NCBI GenBank assembly: GCA_965197405.1
Contig: OZ240206.1
Span: 3,313,401 to 3,377,400, forward strand
Reading direction: 5' to 3'
DNA: 64,000 nt
From: G965197405 sp965197405
GTDB lineage: Bacteria > Chloroflexota > Dehalococcoidia > Lucifugimonadales > JAGWBF01
This document shows, piece after piece, positions 41,593-52,298 of the stretch (position 1 is its first letter; every line of letters begins with the position of its first letter). The notes under the pieces were generated by a model. It saw nothing but the letters and a program-made list of their open reading frames with translations, had not been told where the DNA came from and did not search any database. Position numbers and translations under genes: made by a program.

Positions 41593-41802
41593 CGAGCCGG
41601 TCCTCCCGCAGGAGCTCACCTGGACCCTCTCCGGCGGGAGCGTCCGGTACGTGCGGCGGTGGGCGCAGCACGATGGCGGGAGGCGCGAGATGACGCCGCC
41701 TCAGCCGCTCCCACGTAGGGTGAGCGCCCGTCCGGGCGTGGCGGTGAGCCCGCCCGGACGTCCATGTATGCGGCCTGCAATGCTGTCCGCAGCCCGCCGC
41801 TC

Positions 41803-44800
41803 CTAGCCTCCCGGCCCCGATACGGTGACGCTCAGCGAGTTGGAGAGTTTCCTGCCGTCCCCGGTGCAGATGGCGCCGTCGGCTCCGCAGTCCGTGGTGA
41901 CGGGCAGGACGATGGTCACGTCCCCGGTGCCTTGCGGCTTTACCGTGATGAGCCAGGGAATGTTGCTGGGCTTGTCCGTTCTTTGCGCCCTCTCCACGGA
42001 CCCGCCCGTTACATTGAAGGCGTGGTCCCGCAGGGTCGCGTAGCTGATTCCGAACTCCTCGCTGAACTCGATCTCGAAGGTGAACTCGGACGAGCCGTCG
42101 TGGGTCGCCGGGGCAGAAACCGTCACGCTGACGGTGAGGGGAACCGGCGCCGCCGCAACTTCGGCAGTAGCAATGCTGGTCAGGGACTCCTCGTTATCGG
42201 CGTCGTCGGTGAAGGTCACCCGGACCTGGATGGTCTGTCCCTGCTCGCTGGCGGTCAGGGTGTGGGTGGAGCCGGTGGCCCCGCCGATGTCCGACCCTCC
42301 GGCGATCCACTGGTAGCTGTAGGACACGTTGGTCAGCCCGTCCTGGTCGACGATGTTTGCCGTATCCGCCGTCAGCGTCTGGTCCACCCGGGGCGTACCG
42401 CTGATGGTGGGCTGGCCCGTGGCGTCGCGGTTGGCAGCTGCAGTAACGGCCACAGTCGCCGCACTGGTCAGAGTTTCCTCATTGTCGCGGTCGTCGGTGA
42501 AAGTCACCCGGACCTGGATGGTCTGCCCCTGCTCGCTGGACGTGAGCTCGTAGCTGGAGCCGGTGGCCCCATCGATGTCCGTACCGCCGGAAACCCACTG
42601 GTAGCCGTAGGACACGTCGTCCAGCCCGTCCTCATCGGCGATGTTTGCCGTATCCGCCGTCAGCGTCTGGCCCACCTGGGGCGTGCCGCTGATGGTGGGC
42701 TGGCCCGTGGCCCCGCGGTTGGCAGCTGCAGTAACGGCCACAGTCGCCGCACTGGTCAGAGTTTCCTCATTGTCGCGGTCGTCGGTGAAGGACACCTTCA
42801 CCTTGATGGTCTTGCCCTGGTCGGGGAATACGAGCTTGTAGGTGGAGCTGGTCGCGTTCTGAATGTCCACGCCGTCAGCCATCCACTGGTAGCTGTACGA
42901 AACGTTGGTCAGCCCGTCGTCGTCCGATATGCCGGAGGTGTCCGCCGTCAGCGTCTCGCCCACTTGGGGCGTGCCAGTGATGGTGGGCTGGCTCGTGGCT
43001 GGGGTGTTGGGCCTGGCTTCCACCTGGGCGGTCGCAGCGCTGGCCAGCGATTCTGCATTGCCAGCGTCGTCGGTGAAAGTCACCCGCACCCTGATGGTCT
43101 GTCCCTGCTCGCTGGAGGTGAGGGTGTAGGTGGAACCGGTGGCCCCGCCGACGTCCGAACCTCCCGCAATCCACTGGTAGCCGTAGGAAACGTCGTCCAG
43201 GCCGTCCTGGTCGGCGATGCCCGACGTTGAGGCGGTGAGGGTCTCGCCCACCTGCAGCGTACCGCCGATGGCCGGGGCGCCCGTGGCCGGGCTGTTGCCC
43301 TCCGGGGCCGCAGCCACCACTGCCGTCGCAGAGCTGGTCAGGGATTCCCTGTTACCGGAATCGTCGGTGAAGGACACCCGCACCCTGATGGTCTTGCCCA
43401 CGTCGTCCTCCGACAGGGTGTATGTTGAGCCGTTGGCCCCGTCGATGTCCGACCCGCCGGCGATCCACCGGTAGCCGTAGGAAACGTTCGACAGCCCGTC
43501 CTGGTCGGCGATGTTAGACGTGTCCGCCGTCAGAGTCTGTCCCACCTGGGGCATTCCGGTGATGGTGGGAGCTCCCGTGGCATCACGGTTGGGTGCCGCC
43601 GCCACCTCTTCGGTCGCATCGCTGGCCCGCGATTCGATGTTGTTCCGGTCGTCGACGAATCTCACCCTTACCGTGACGGTCTTGCCCTGCTCGTTGGCGG
43701 TGAGGGTGTAGGTGGAGCGGGTGGCCCCGCTTATGGTCAGGCCCCCGGCCCTCCACTGGTAGAAAAAGGTGGCGTTGGTTATCCCGTCGAGGTCGGAGAT
43801 GTTCGAGGTGTCCGCCGTCAGCGTCTGGCCCACGCGGGCCGTCCCGTCGATGGTGGGCTTGCCAGTGGCCTGACGGTTGGGCGCCGCAATCACCGGGCCC
43901 GTCGCATCGCTGGTCAGGGACTCCTGGTTGTCAGCATCGTCGGTGAATGTCACCCGTACCTTGATCGTCTTGCCAACATCATCATCCGTCACCGTGTAGG
44001 CCGAGTCCGTTGCATCCTCTATCTCCGTGTCGGATACCCCGTCGTTCCGGACCCACTGGTAGCTGTAGGAAGCATTGGCCAGCCCGTCCGCGTCCTCAAT
44101 GCCGGAGGTGTCCGCAGTCAGCATATCGTCCTCCTGCGCAGTACCGATGATGGTGGGCGCGCCCAGGGCCGGGGTGTTCTCGGCTGGCTCAGTTACTCTG
44201 ACGGCGACCTCTTTCCCCTCCGGCAAGTTTAGTCCCGGGTCGTTCCACTGGAACTGGATGATGGAGATGGAGTCTCCCTCCAGGGTCGATGCGTCGGTAG
44301 AGGCGAATTCGTCCGTCCCAACCACCAGGACAAAGTCGGCAGTCAGTTTTGGCATCACTGAGAGAATCAGCTTACCGTTCAGGACCCCCAGAGCCCTGAC
44401 GGTGTAGCTGGTATTGTCCAACGTGATGGTGTTGGACGAGAGAGCGCCCAGGGTGTTGGTTTCCGGCGAAGACAGGAATGTCGTATAGCCGGCAAAATTC
44501 TCTCCGATCCCTACCGTCAAGGTCGCCGACCATATCGGTTCTTCCTGTGGAGTTCCCGAGGCTTCGGCCGAGGTGGGAACGCCAAACACCCAGGGGCGGG
44601 CCTGTTTGATGGACAGAACATCGTCGCTGGTGATCTTGAACTCGATCTCCATTGCGAAGGGTTCGTCGGGTCCGGGGTCGTACAGACCTTCGAAATGGTC
44701 ATGGATAGCCTGGAGATGCCGGCGCAACTGGCCAATTTGAGCGTCGCTCAGGAGGAGTTGTCCTCCTGGCACCTGGTTGGAGGTCGCCAGGGTGGTGTAT

Positions 44801-47800
44801 GAACCGGACAGGTCCAACAGGATTTCCTCGGGCACCGAGTGTGCGTCGGGATTGGTGACCAGGTCCTCGCCGAGTTGCGTGTTGACGTAGTAGCTCCCCT
44901 CCGTTCCGTAGATAGGGTCGAAGCTGACGGCCACGCCGTTGGCCAGCTCATCCGAGTAGTTGGGATGCACCAGCACCCCCATGGCCGTCGCCAGGTGGTC
45001 GATGCGGTGGAACTCGCGTTCAGTGAATGCCCGGAAGTTCCACAGGCTGGCCCACACCCCTTTGATGGACTTGTCGATGCCGTCCTCCTCCGTCTCCTCC
45101 GGGTCCTGGGTCTTGGAGTCGTACAGCCCGGCGCCGCTGAAGCCCGGCAGGTCTTCGTTGTTTGTGCTCGACCGATATCGCAGCGATTGCCCTTCGGGGT
45201 AGGTGGCCTGCATCTCCTCCAGCGCGTCGATGATCCAGTCGGGCGTCTCCCCCTGTTTGATCTTCTTGCGGAGTTTCTTGAGTTCTTTCTCCTGGGTGCC
45301 ATAGTCCGACTGGAAGTCCGGGTCTTCCAGCATCTCTTCGATATCGTCATAGAACCCGTTATGCTTCATGAACTCGTCGTAGAAGTAGAAGGGCGCCGCG
45401 AATCCGTCGGGGACGGTTCCGTCGGGAAAACCCAGCGTCCGCAGCACGGCCACGTTGGCCGCCTTGACGCCGAACGCATTCCAGTCGTCGAAGCCGATGT
45501 CGTCCAGGTCGGTGATCTGGGTGACTGTGAGATCCCGTTCCGGCGTCTGGGTTCCGGGAGGGCGCGAAGCGGCGAAGTAGGCCTCGACTTCGGCGGGAGT
45601 GGCGGCGCGGATGGAGTAGCCGTCCGCCGTGACGCTGTAGTGGACGTATGTGCCGATGAGATCGTCGATGTCGCCGTCGTCGAGGGCGTCGCGAATGAAG
45701 GCGTTGGGGACACCGTCCTGGACGGCCCGCAGGTTGACGTGGGAAAGCGGTGTCTGGGGTACGGTGGTGATGAGGCCGGCGACCCGGGAAAGCTCGTTGG
45801 GGATGGTCTCGTAGATCACCACGTCGCGCGGGTCGGGGCGTTCCTCCATCGACATGAGCCTAAGGAAACCGTACCCATCCCCAACGTTGAGGGGGCTGAA
45901 CGGAACATCTGGCAGGATGTCCTCTCTCAACACCACATTGATCCGGGAATCATCGTAGAGGGCGCGTTCTCTGTGATAGAGCGGCAGGGCTCTCCTCAGC
46001 ATCGGGTAGTAGGCAAGGTTGTCATCAAGCAACGGCATGATGGCCGCCAAAACCTCATACGAACGGGCCACATCGCCGAAGGGGTATACATCCATAGGCT
46101 GGAACTGGTAGAGGTAGACGCCGAGGGAACCATCGGGAGCAACCACATTTGGGTGGTATATGATCTCGCCGCCCATGTACCCCTGTCCCCAGAGTGGGTC
46201 CTCCCAGAGACCAATTGCATCCCCGAAATCGGGATGTATTCTGTGGGTCTCGGTGTTCATGAAATAGATGCCCATGTTGTCGGTAGCCACGCCGATAATG
46301 TAGAACTTGACAAACTCCAGGTCCTGGAGATGGCGGTGATAGGGAACATCTCTGCCCTTGTAGGAAAGCGCCTCGAATGTCTCACGGTCTGGAATGGCAA
46401 CAGCGCCATCATGAAAGGGGACCGCCCTAGCGGGGTTCAGCGGGTTCATCCGCACCGGGTACCCCAGTTCGGTGATGTCGTCGATGCAGTCGTTGTCGAT
46501 GTCGGCCGGGTCGGCGATGAGAAACTTTTCCACCCGGTAATGCTCCTTGGGGAGCGGGGACAGCTGCTCGGTCAGCGTTGTAGTGCCGTCTTCGCCCAGG
46601 GTCACCGAGACCGGGAACTCTCGTTCGGAATCCAGGTCGGGCCGCACGTAGAGCACGAAGTATTCCTCGGTGGTGGACTCGACGATAGCGGGGACGGCTT
46701 CGATCTCTACCGCCGTTGCCGCCGGGGCCTGCTCGCCAGCCGTGCACGCCACGACTGATACCTTAACGGTCCTCGGGCTGGCCAGCGTCTCCTGGGTGCC
46801 CCAGTCGTCATAGAACGACACCCGCACGCTAATGGTCTTGCCAAGGTCAGCCATAACCAGGGTGTAGGTCGAAGCCGTGGCTCCTTCGATGTCGGAGAAG
46901 TTGTTCCCGGAGTGGCTGCGGACCCACTGGAAACTGAACGCGGCATCGTCGAGCCCGTCGGGGTCGGCGATCCCGGACACGTCCGCCGTCAGCGATTCGC
47001 CGACTTCGACGGTGCCGCTGATGACGGGCGCGCCGGTCGCGGCACGGTTGGCGGCCACCCTGAGAATCCTGTCGACGCCGGGTTTGTTTGAGGTGGCGAT
47101 GTACAGCGCCCCGTCGGGGCCGAGCACCGGGGTCCGCAGCCGGCCCTGGCTGCCGTCGAGCTCCGGAACGACGATCTGACCCACGAAATCGCCCTGTTCG
47201 GTGAACTCGAAGACACGAAGCGACTTCGTCTTGAGCGTGGCCACCGCGAGTCGCCCTTCCCACTCCCCCCATTGGGAGCCATCCAGGAAAACGGCCCCGC
47301 TGGTTGCCAGAGTGGGGAATCCCGAGGACCATCTGGCCTGGCGCGCATATGGGAACTTCGCCAGGTCCGTCATGGGGACGCCGGCCTCGTCGGAATAGTC
47401 GTAGAAGACCAACGTGCCGTCGTCCGGGATCGGGTCCCAGCCGTAGTTACCCCCCGGCGCCAGCAGATTGATCTCGTCGTCGTGTTTCGGGCCGTGCTCC
47501 ACCAGCCACATCTGGTCCGTGCCCGGGCGCAGCGCCAGGCCCTGGGGGTTGCGGAAGCCGTAGGCGTACACCGGCGAGGAGGCGCCGAACGGATTGCCCG
47601 GCGCCCCGGCGCCCGTCCGTGGGTCTACGCGGAGGACCTTGCCGCCAAGGGACGTCATATCCTGCGCGCCCGTTACCACCCGCCCGTCGCCGGTCACGAT
47701 CCAGAGATATCCCTCCGGGCCGAACACAAGCCGGCCTCCCGAGTGCCAAGGGCCCGGACCGACCGGTATGCCCTCCACCAGGGGATCGACGACGCGTGTG

Positions 47801-50800
47801 GCCTCGTCGTAGTCCGCGTCGATCGTCCAGGCGATCACCTGCATCTCGCGTCCGGTGTGCCCCTGGAGCGTGTAGAACCGACGGTTGGTCGTAAAGTCCG
47901 GGTCCACAGCCAGCGCCTGCAGACCGGCGAACCCGTCGACGAGCAGGTCGCTCAGATCCGCGGCGACCCGCTTGACGGTGCCGTCGGCCAGCCTCGCGTT
48001 CAGCACGCCGGCGCGCTGGGTGAACAGCATCGTCCCGTCGGGGGTGAAATCGATGCCCCAGGGGTGGGACAGGCCCGTGACTATCTCCGTCACCTTCAGT
48101 TCCGGACCCGGTCCGCGGGCGCCCACGACGGCGGACGAAACAGCCTGAGCGGACTTGCCTGAGCCTTGCCCGTCGGTGTACGACGCCTCAGCCTTGAGCA
48201 GCATCCCTTCGTCTTCTTCGGTTGGAATGTAGCTGTCTCCTTCGCCGTAGGCCTCGATGCGGGTCCAGACGTTTCCGTCGGAAGACCTGGCCCAGCTCCA
48301 CGAAACTGCGCCCAGGGACGCCGCGGGACCCGAGCCGCCGCCCTCGAGGCCGTCGGGATCGCTCAGCCTGGCGCTGACCACCGTCCCGACCCTCGGCCGT
48401 GCCGGAAAGAGCGAAACAGTTCCGGGCCGATCCGCCGCCTTGACCGACGGCGTGGCCTCGCTGGTCAGCGTTTCATAATTGCCTCGGTCGTCGACGAATG
48501 CCACCCGCACCTTGATCCGCTTGCCCTGCTCGTTGGACGTGAGCGTGTAGCTGGAGCCGGTGGCTCCGGCGATGTCCAACCCTCCCGCAATCCACTGGTA
48601 GCTGTACGAAACGTTGGACAGCCCGTCGTCATCCGATATGCCGGAGGTGTCCGCCGTCAGCGTCTCGTCTACCTGCGCCGTGCCCGTGACCGTCGCCTCG
48701 CCGGCGGCCGGGTTGTTGATGAAGGAGCCGCGCACCTCGATGTTGTAAGAAAACGCGTCCGAGGCCCATCCCTGAGCGGCGGCCTGAGAAGAATATGTCG
48801 CGCTTCCGTCCGCGATGGACCACCCCTCCGCGGCTCCTGTGTCTTCGGAGCCGCTCGCCGTTCCACTGACGGCGATGGCGCCAGAACCGGTGACGCGGGC
48901 CCTTTCGACGACCACGAAGTAGGTCGTCTCTTTCTCGAGAACCGGGCAGGTCGTCCCAGAGGCCGGAGCGGCGAAGGTGTTCACGCTCCGCTCGGACAAG
49001 CTCGCCGGGGCGATCAGCGTGCAGAGCGGGTCGCCCGGGTCGCCGCCGCCGTCCGCGTTGAGCGTCACCTCGAGGTCGGACGGCGCGAGCGGCGGATCCG
49101 AAACGTCGCCGAACTCTATCCCGACGGACGCCAGCGCGTACCCGGCTTTGCTGGTCCCGGTGGTGAACGCCTGGGCCCTCTTCGCGCCGGCCGAGCCCAG
49201 GTCATGGCCGGCGTCGCCGGACTGCCCTGTGTTGCCGACCAGCGCGGCGGCGGTCTCCGCGTCTTCGACGACCGGCGGAACGACGCCGCTGACGCCATGA
49301 TAGGTGTAGATCATGTCGTCGTCAGCGTCGACGACGTAGAAGGTCTCCCCGTCCGACCAGATGCCGGAGGCGTGGTCGTTGTCCTCGTGGAGCGGAAAGT
49401 CGTACCCCGCATCGGTTCCGTCGGACAGTTTCACGCTCCGAGCCGAGGCGTCGTTCGAGGCGAACCTGACGCCCCACATCGTCCGCCCGTCGGTGAAGAG
49501 GCCCCTCAGCTGGCCCCTGCCGGGGATCGTCAACTTCTGGAAGGTGTCCGGCCTCCCGTATTCGTCCCCCGGCGTCTCCGGGTCGTCGAACAGACGGAAG
49601 GCGTGCGCGTGCGACGTGGTATTTGTGATCCACAGGTGACGGCCGTCCGTCGCCGTGCCGCGCACGATGAACACTCCCCCGGCGACGTTCAAGCCCCCGT
49701 AGACGAAGTCCCGGTCCTCCGCCCGCGTGAAACCCGTCAGGTCGTAGCCGAAGACGTCCCGGCTGGCGCCTTCAAGGGACTCTTCGGCGACGTACAGGCG
49801 GGGGCCGTGGCCAGTGACGTAGAAGTCCTCATCGCCGAGGCTCGGAAGGTCCCAGCCGGGGTCCCGGGTGCCGTACTCGCTGACCGCGGTGCCGGGGTCG
49901 TCCCACAGCTTGTAGGCGAAGACCCTCCGGGCGCTTTCGTCGCCCACCCAAAGCGTTTCGCCGTCGGACCAGATGCTCTTCGGGTCCGCGTTCTCCGGAT
50001 GCAGAGCAAAGGGTCCATCCTGGATCCATTCCCTTTGAACCAATGGTCTGCCGACCCACATAAGCATGGCGCTGCCGCGGTCGGCGCGGATGCCCGACGC
50101 TGAACCCCCGGAAGGCAACAGAAAACCAGCGGAGTCGATCTCTACCGTGACGGGAAGATGCCCGTGCGCACGAACCTCGATAACGTCCGAATATGAACTG
50201 CCTGATGCGATGGTGACGGTCTCGGCGGACAGGTCTCCGTTACGGGCCGACAGTTCGATCTGAAGATCGAACGGTGTCGCGCCTTCGGCCAATCGGACCA
50301 TGACCGTATCGTCTCCCCGACGCTCCAGCTCTGCGGTGAACGTGAAAGGTGCGCCCGGATTGTCGCCCGCGTCGAGGTCCGTCAGTCCCGAAAGACCTTC
50401 GAAGAGGCCGACCGGCAGGTCTTTGAGCTTGTTTCCCGAAAGGTCCAACTCAGCGAGACTCCCGAGGTCGGCGAACACGTCCTCCGGCAGCTCGTTTATC
50501 GAGTTGGCGGACAGGTCCAGAACTTCGAGGCTGGCGAGGTCGTCGAAAAGGCCGGCCGGTAGGCCCGAGAGCCCGTTGCCCGCGAGGGACAGCGAGACGA
50601 GTGCGTCCAGGTTTCCTAACACGCCGTCCGACAGCCGCTCCAGGCGGTTCGCCGACAGGTCCAGAACGCTCAGATTCGCTGTTTGGCCGGCGAACGTCCC
50701 GTCAGGCAGTTCGTCAATGAAGTTTCCCGACAGATCGATCTCCTCCACCGCGCGGAGGTCTTCGAAGAGTCCTTCTGGGACCGTCTCGAGGAAGTTCCTG

Positions 50801-52092
50801 TTCAGGTCCAGGGCGCGCAGCGCGTGCAGGTCCCCGAAATCCCCGGCCTGCAGGGCCGACAGTCCTCTCCCCTGAAGGTGCAGCCCGGGCGTGACGTCGG
50901 GGCCGGAGCGCTGGGAGCCGGTCCAAGTCCTGAGCCTCGTCTCGGAAACCTCCGAGCAGTCGCCGACGCCGGGCATCCCGGCGACGATGGCCGCCATCAC
51001 CGAAGGCGTCCGGTCGCAGATGCCCGAGGCCCCGATCCGGCCCGTCGGCTCGCTGGTCAGCGACTCATCGTTGCCGGCGCCGTCGGTGAAGGACACCCTG
51101 ACCTTGATCGTCCTGCCCCGGTCGCCGGGGACGATGCTGTAGCTCGAATCGGTCGCGCCAGCGATGTCCGTGTCGGCGTTCCCGTCGTTCGAAACCCATT
51201 GATATTCGAAGATGGCGGTGTCCAGCCCGTCCGCGTCGGCGATGGAGCGGGCGCCCGCCACCAGCGTCTCGTCCACCCGGACCCTGCCGATGATCGTCGG
51301 CGCTCCCGTGGCAGGATTGTTCCAGTCGTATGCGTAGAGCTTAGCGTCGTCGCGGGACGCCACCCACATCGTGGACCCGGCCGACCAGATGCCCTCGTAA
51401 GATTCATCGTCGGCGTCCAACGCGAAGTCCTTGCCGGCGTCCCGGCTCCGGTCCGACATGCTGTAGGCGTACAGCTTGGCGTCCCGCCAGTCCGAAACCC
51501 ACATCGTGGATCCGTTCGACCAGACGCCCATCGGAGAGTTGTGGCCGGGGCCCAGCGTGATGTCCTTCTCGAAGTCCCAGGCCCTGGTCGACAGGTCGTA
51601 GGCGAACACCGTGTCGTTGCCGGTGTCCGCCACCCACATGGTGGTCCCGTCCGACCAGATGCCCTCGGGAAATTTGTTGCCGGCGGCAGAAAGCGTGTTG
51701 AAGTCCTTGCCCGAGTCCCGGCTCCGGTCCGACATTCGGTAGGCGTACAGCTTGCCGTCGGTGAAGTCCGACGCCCACATCGTGGTCCCGTCCGACCAGA
51801 TGCCCACCGGAGAGCCGTTGGCGGCGTCCAGAGTGAAATCCTTGCCCGAATCCCGGCTCCGGTCCGACATCCGGTAGGCGTACAGCTTGCCGTCCTCGAA
51901 GTCCGCGACCCACATGGTGGTCCCGTCCGGCCAGATGCCGGTCGGATAGCCGTTGGCGGCGTCCAGAGTGAAATCGCTGCCGACGTCCCGGCTCTGGGCG
52001 TGGACAATCCAGGGGATGAGCGCTAGGGCGGCGAGGACCGCCAGCCCGATGAGCAGCAGTGGGAGGGGCGCAGGACGCCGGGCGGTGATCAT
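41803..52092 (-). CDS. Giant secreted multidomain protein with dehydrogenase- and water-dikinase-like domains
   Basis: The protein has 3,429 residues. 1-33: signal peptide. 34-255: five 44-residue propeller-type repeats (GIWSDGTTMWVAD). About 255-355: Ig-like repeat. 370-600: LRRs (LFDDLASLEVLDLSANSI). 690-930: second propeller. 1334-1684: glucose/sorbosone dehydrogenase-like domain (VTEIVTGLSHPWGIDFTPDG, HSGGRLVFGPEGYLWIVTGD). 1800-2500: phosphohistidine-type motif TPLSHVNLRAVQDGVPNAF followed by the ATP-binding-type RYRSSTNNEDLPGFSGAGLY. 2640-3314: seven Ig-like repeats. 3320-3429: C-terminal domain. The ATG overlaps the stop of an upstream remnant. It is probably a surface or exported carbohydrate-active or adhesive protein; activity is unproven. 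Confidence 0.8.
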   Translation of the reverse strand: MITARRPAPLPLLLIGLAVLAALALIPWIVHAQSRDVGSDFTLDAANGYPTGIWPDGTTMWVADFEDGKLYAYRMSDRSRDSGKDFTLDAANGSPVGIWSDGTTMWASDFTDGKLYAYRMSDRSRDSGKDFNTLSAAGNKFPEGIWSDGTTMWVADTGNDTVFAYDLSTRAWDFEKDITLGPGHNSPMGVWSNGSTMWVSDWRDAKLYAYSMSDRSRDAGKDFALDADDESYEGIWSAGSTMWVASRDDAKLYAYDWNNPATGAPTIIGRVRVDETLVAGARSIADADGLDTAIFEYQWVSNDGNADTDIAGATDSSYSIVPGDRGRTIKVRVSFTDGAGNDESLTSEPTGRIGASGICDRTPSVMAAIVAGMPGVGDCSEVSETRLRTWTGSQRSGPDVTPGLHLQGRGLSALQAGDFGDLHALRALDLNRNFLETVPEGLFEDLRAVEEIDLSGNFIDELPDGTFAGQTANLSVLDLSANRLERLSDGVLGNLDALVSLSLAGNGLSGLPAGLFDDLASLEVLDLSANSINELPEDVFADLGSLAELDLSGNKLKDLPVGLFEGLSGLTDLDAGDNPGAPFTFTAELERRGDDTVMVRLAEGATPFDLQIELSARNGDLSAETVTIASGSSYSDVIEVRAHGHLPVTVEIDSAGFLLPSGGSASGIRADRGSAMLMWVGRPLVQREWIQDGPFALHPENADPKSIWSDGETLWVGDESARRVFAYKLWDDPGTAVSEYGTRDPGWDLPSLGDEDFYVTGHGPRLYVAEESLEGASRDVFGYDLTGFTRAEDRDFVYGGLNVAGGVFIVRGTATDGRHLWITNTTSHAHAFRLFDDPETPGDEYGRPDTFQKLTIPGRGQLRGLFTDGRTMWGVRFASNDASARSVKLSDGTDAGYDFPLHEDNDHASGIWSDGETFYVVDADDDMIYTYHGVSGVVPPVVEDAETAAALVGNTGQSGDAGHDLGSAGAKRAQAFTTGTSKAGYALASVGIEFGDVSDPPLAPSDLEVTLNADGGGDPGDPLCTLIAPASLSERSVNTFAAPASGTTCPVLEKETTYFVVVERARVTGSGAIAVSGTASGSEDTGAAEGWSIADGSATYSSQAAAQGWASDAFSYNIEVRGSFINNPAAGEATVTGTAQVDETLTADTSGISDDDGLSNVSYSYQWIAGGLDIAGATGSSYTLTSNEQGKRIKVRVAFVDDRGNYETLTSEATPSVKAADRPGTVSLFPARPRVGTVVSARLSDPDGLEGGGSGPAASLGAVSWSWARSSDGNVWTRIEAYGEGDSYIPTEEDEGMLLKAEASYTDGQGSGKSAQAVSSAVVGARGPGPELKVTEIVTGLSHPWGIDFTPDGTMLFTQRAGVLNARLADGTVKRVAADLSDLLVDGFAGLQALAVDPDFTTNRRFYTLQGHTGREMQVIAWTIDADYDEATRVVDPLVEGIPVGPGPWHSGGRLVFGPEGYLWIVTGDGRVVTGAQDMTSLGGKVLRVDPRTGAGAPGNPFGASSPVYAYGFRNPQGLALRPGTDQMWLVEHGPKHDDEINLLAPGGNYGWDPIPDDGTLVFYDYSDEAGVPMTDLAKFPYARQARWSSGFPTLATSGAVFLDGSQWGEWEGRLAVATLKTKSLRVFEFTEQGDFVGQIVVPELDGSQGRLRTPVLGPDGALYIATSNKPGVDRILRVAANRAATGAPVISGTVEVGESLTADVSGIADPDGLDDAAFSFQWVRSHSGNNFSDIEGATASTYTLVMADLGKTISVRVSFYDDWGTQETLASPRTVKVSVVACTAGEQAPAATAVEIEAVPAIVESTTEEYFVLYVRPDLDSEREFPVSVTLGEDGTTTLTEQLSPLPKEHYRVEKFLIADPADIDNDCIDDITELGYPVRMNPLNPARAVPFHDGAVAIPDRETFEALSYKGRDVPYHRHLQDLEFVKFYIIGVATDNMGIYFMNTETHRIHPDFGDAIGLWEDPLWGQGYMGGEIIYHPNVVAPDGSLGVYLYQFQPMDVYPFGDVARSYEVLAAIMPLLDDNLAYYPMLRRALPLYHRERALYDDSRINVVLREDILPDVPFSPLNVGDGYGFLRLMSMEERPDPRDVVIYETIPNELSRVAGLITTVPQTPLSHVNLRAVQDGVPNAFIRDALDDGDIDDLIGTYVHYSVTADGYSIRAATPAEVEAYFAASRPPGTQTPERDLTVTQITDLDDIGFDDWNAFGVKAANVAVLRTLGFPDGTVPDGFAAPFYFYDEFMKHNGFYDDIEEMLEDPDFQSDYGTQEKELKKLRKKIKQGETPDWIIDALEEMQATYPEGQSLRYRSSTNNEDLPGFSGAGLYDSKTQDPEETEEDGIDKSIKGVWASLWNFRAFTEREFHRIDHLATAMGVLVHPNYSDELANGVAVSFDPIYGTEGSYYVNTQLGEDLVTNPDAHSVPEEILLDLSGSYTTLATSNQVPGGQLLLSDAQIGQLRRHLQAIHDHFEGLYDPGPDEPFAMEIEFKITSDDVLSIKQARPWVFGVPTSAEASGTPQEEPIWSATLTVGIGENFAGYTTFLSSPETNTLGALSSNTITLDNTSYTVRALGVLNGKLILSVMPKLTADFVLVVGTDEFASTDASTLEGDSISIIQFQWNDPGLNLPEGKEVAVRVTEPAENTPALGAPTIIGTAQEDDMLTADTSGIEDADGLANASYSYQWVRNDGVSDTEIEDATDSAYTVTDDDVGKTIKVRVTFTDDADNQESLTSDATGPVIAAPNRQATGKPTIDGTARVGQTLTADTSNISDLDGITNATFFYQWRAGGLTISGATRSTYTLTANEQGKTVTVRVRFVDDRNNIESRASDATEEVAAAPNRDATGAPTITGMPQVGQTLTADTSNIADQDGLSNVSYGYRWIAGGSDIDGANGSTYTLSEDDVGKTIRVRVSFTDDSGNRESLTSSATAVVAAAPEGNSPATGAPAIGGTLQVGETLTASTSGIADQDGLDDVSYGYQWIAGGSDVGGATGSTYTLTSSEQGQTIRVRVTFTDDAGNAESLASAATAQVEARPNTPATSQPTITGTPQVGETLTADTSGISDDDGLTNVSYSYQWMADGVDIQNATSSTYKLVFPDQGKTIKVKVSFTDDRDNEETLTSAATVAVTAAANRGATGQPTISGTPQVGQTLTADTANIADEDGLDDVSYGYQWVSGGTDIDGATGSSYELTSSEQGQTIQVRVTFTDDRDNEETLTSAATVAVTAAANRDATGQPTISGTPRVDQTLTADTANIVDQDGLTNVSYSYQWIAGGSDIGGATGSTHTLTASEQGQTIQVRVTFTDDADNEESLTSIATAEVAAAPVPLTVSVTVSAPATHDGSSEFTFEIEFSEEFGISYATLRDHAFNVTGGSVERAQRTDKPSNIPWLITVKPQGTGDVTIVLPVTTDCGADGAICTGDGRKLSNSLSVTVSGPGG

Positions 52093-52298
52093 GAATCACC
52101 CCTAACCGGCCCGGAAACAGTGAACACCAAACTATTGGACAGCTTCCTGCCGTCCTCCGTGCAGATGGCTCCCTGAGCCTCGCAGTCCGTCGTGGCGGGC
52201 AGAACGATGGTCACATCCTCGTTGGAGTCTGGCCTCACCATTATTCGCCACTTGATGTTGCTTGGCTTGTCCATGCGTTGAGAATGCCTCCCTCGCAC
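52089..52298 (-). pseudogene. 5'-truncated remnant of a related giant-protein C-terminus
   Basis: About 50 residues (DKPSNIKWRIMV, DVTIVLPATTDC, GRKLSNSLVFTVSGP) match the last domain of the giant protein. The rest of the gene is absent upstream. Its TGA overlaps the ATG of the giant gene, suggesting that two such genes once lay in tandem. Confidence 0.7.

Noticed and set aside
44839..46758. 639-codon rightward open frame
   Set aside because: Antisense to the dikinase-like part of the giant protein; no domain seen.
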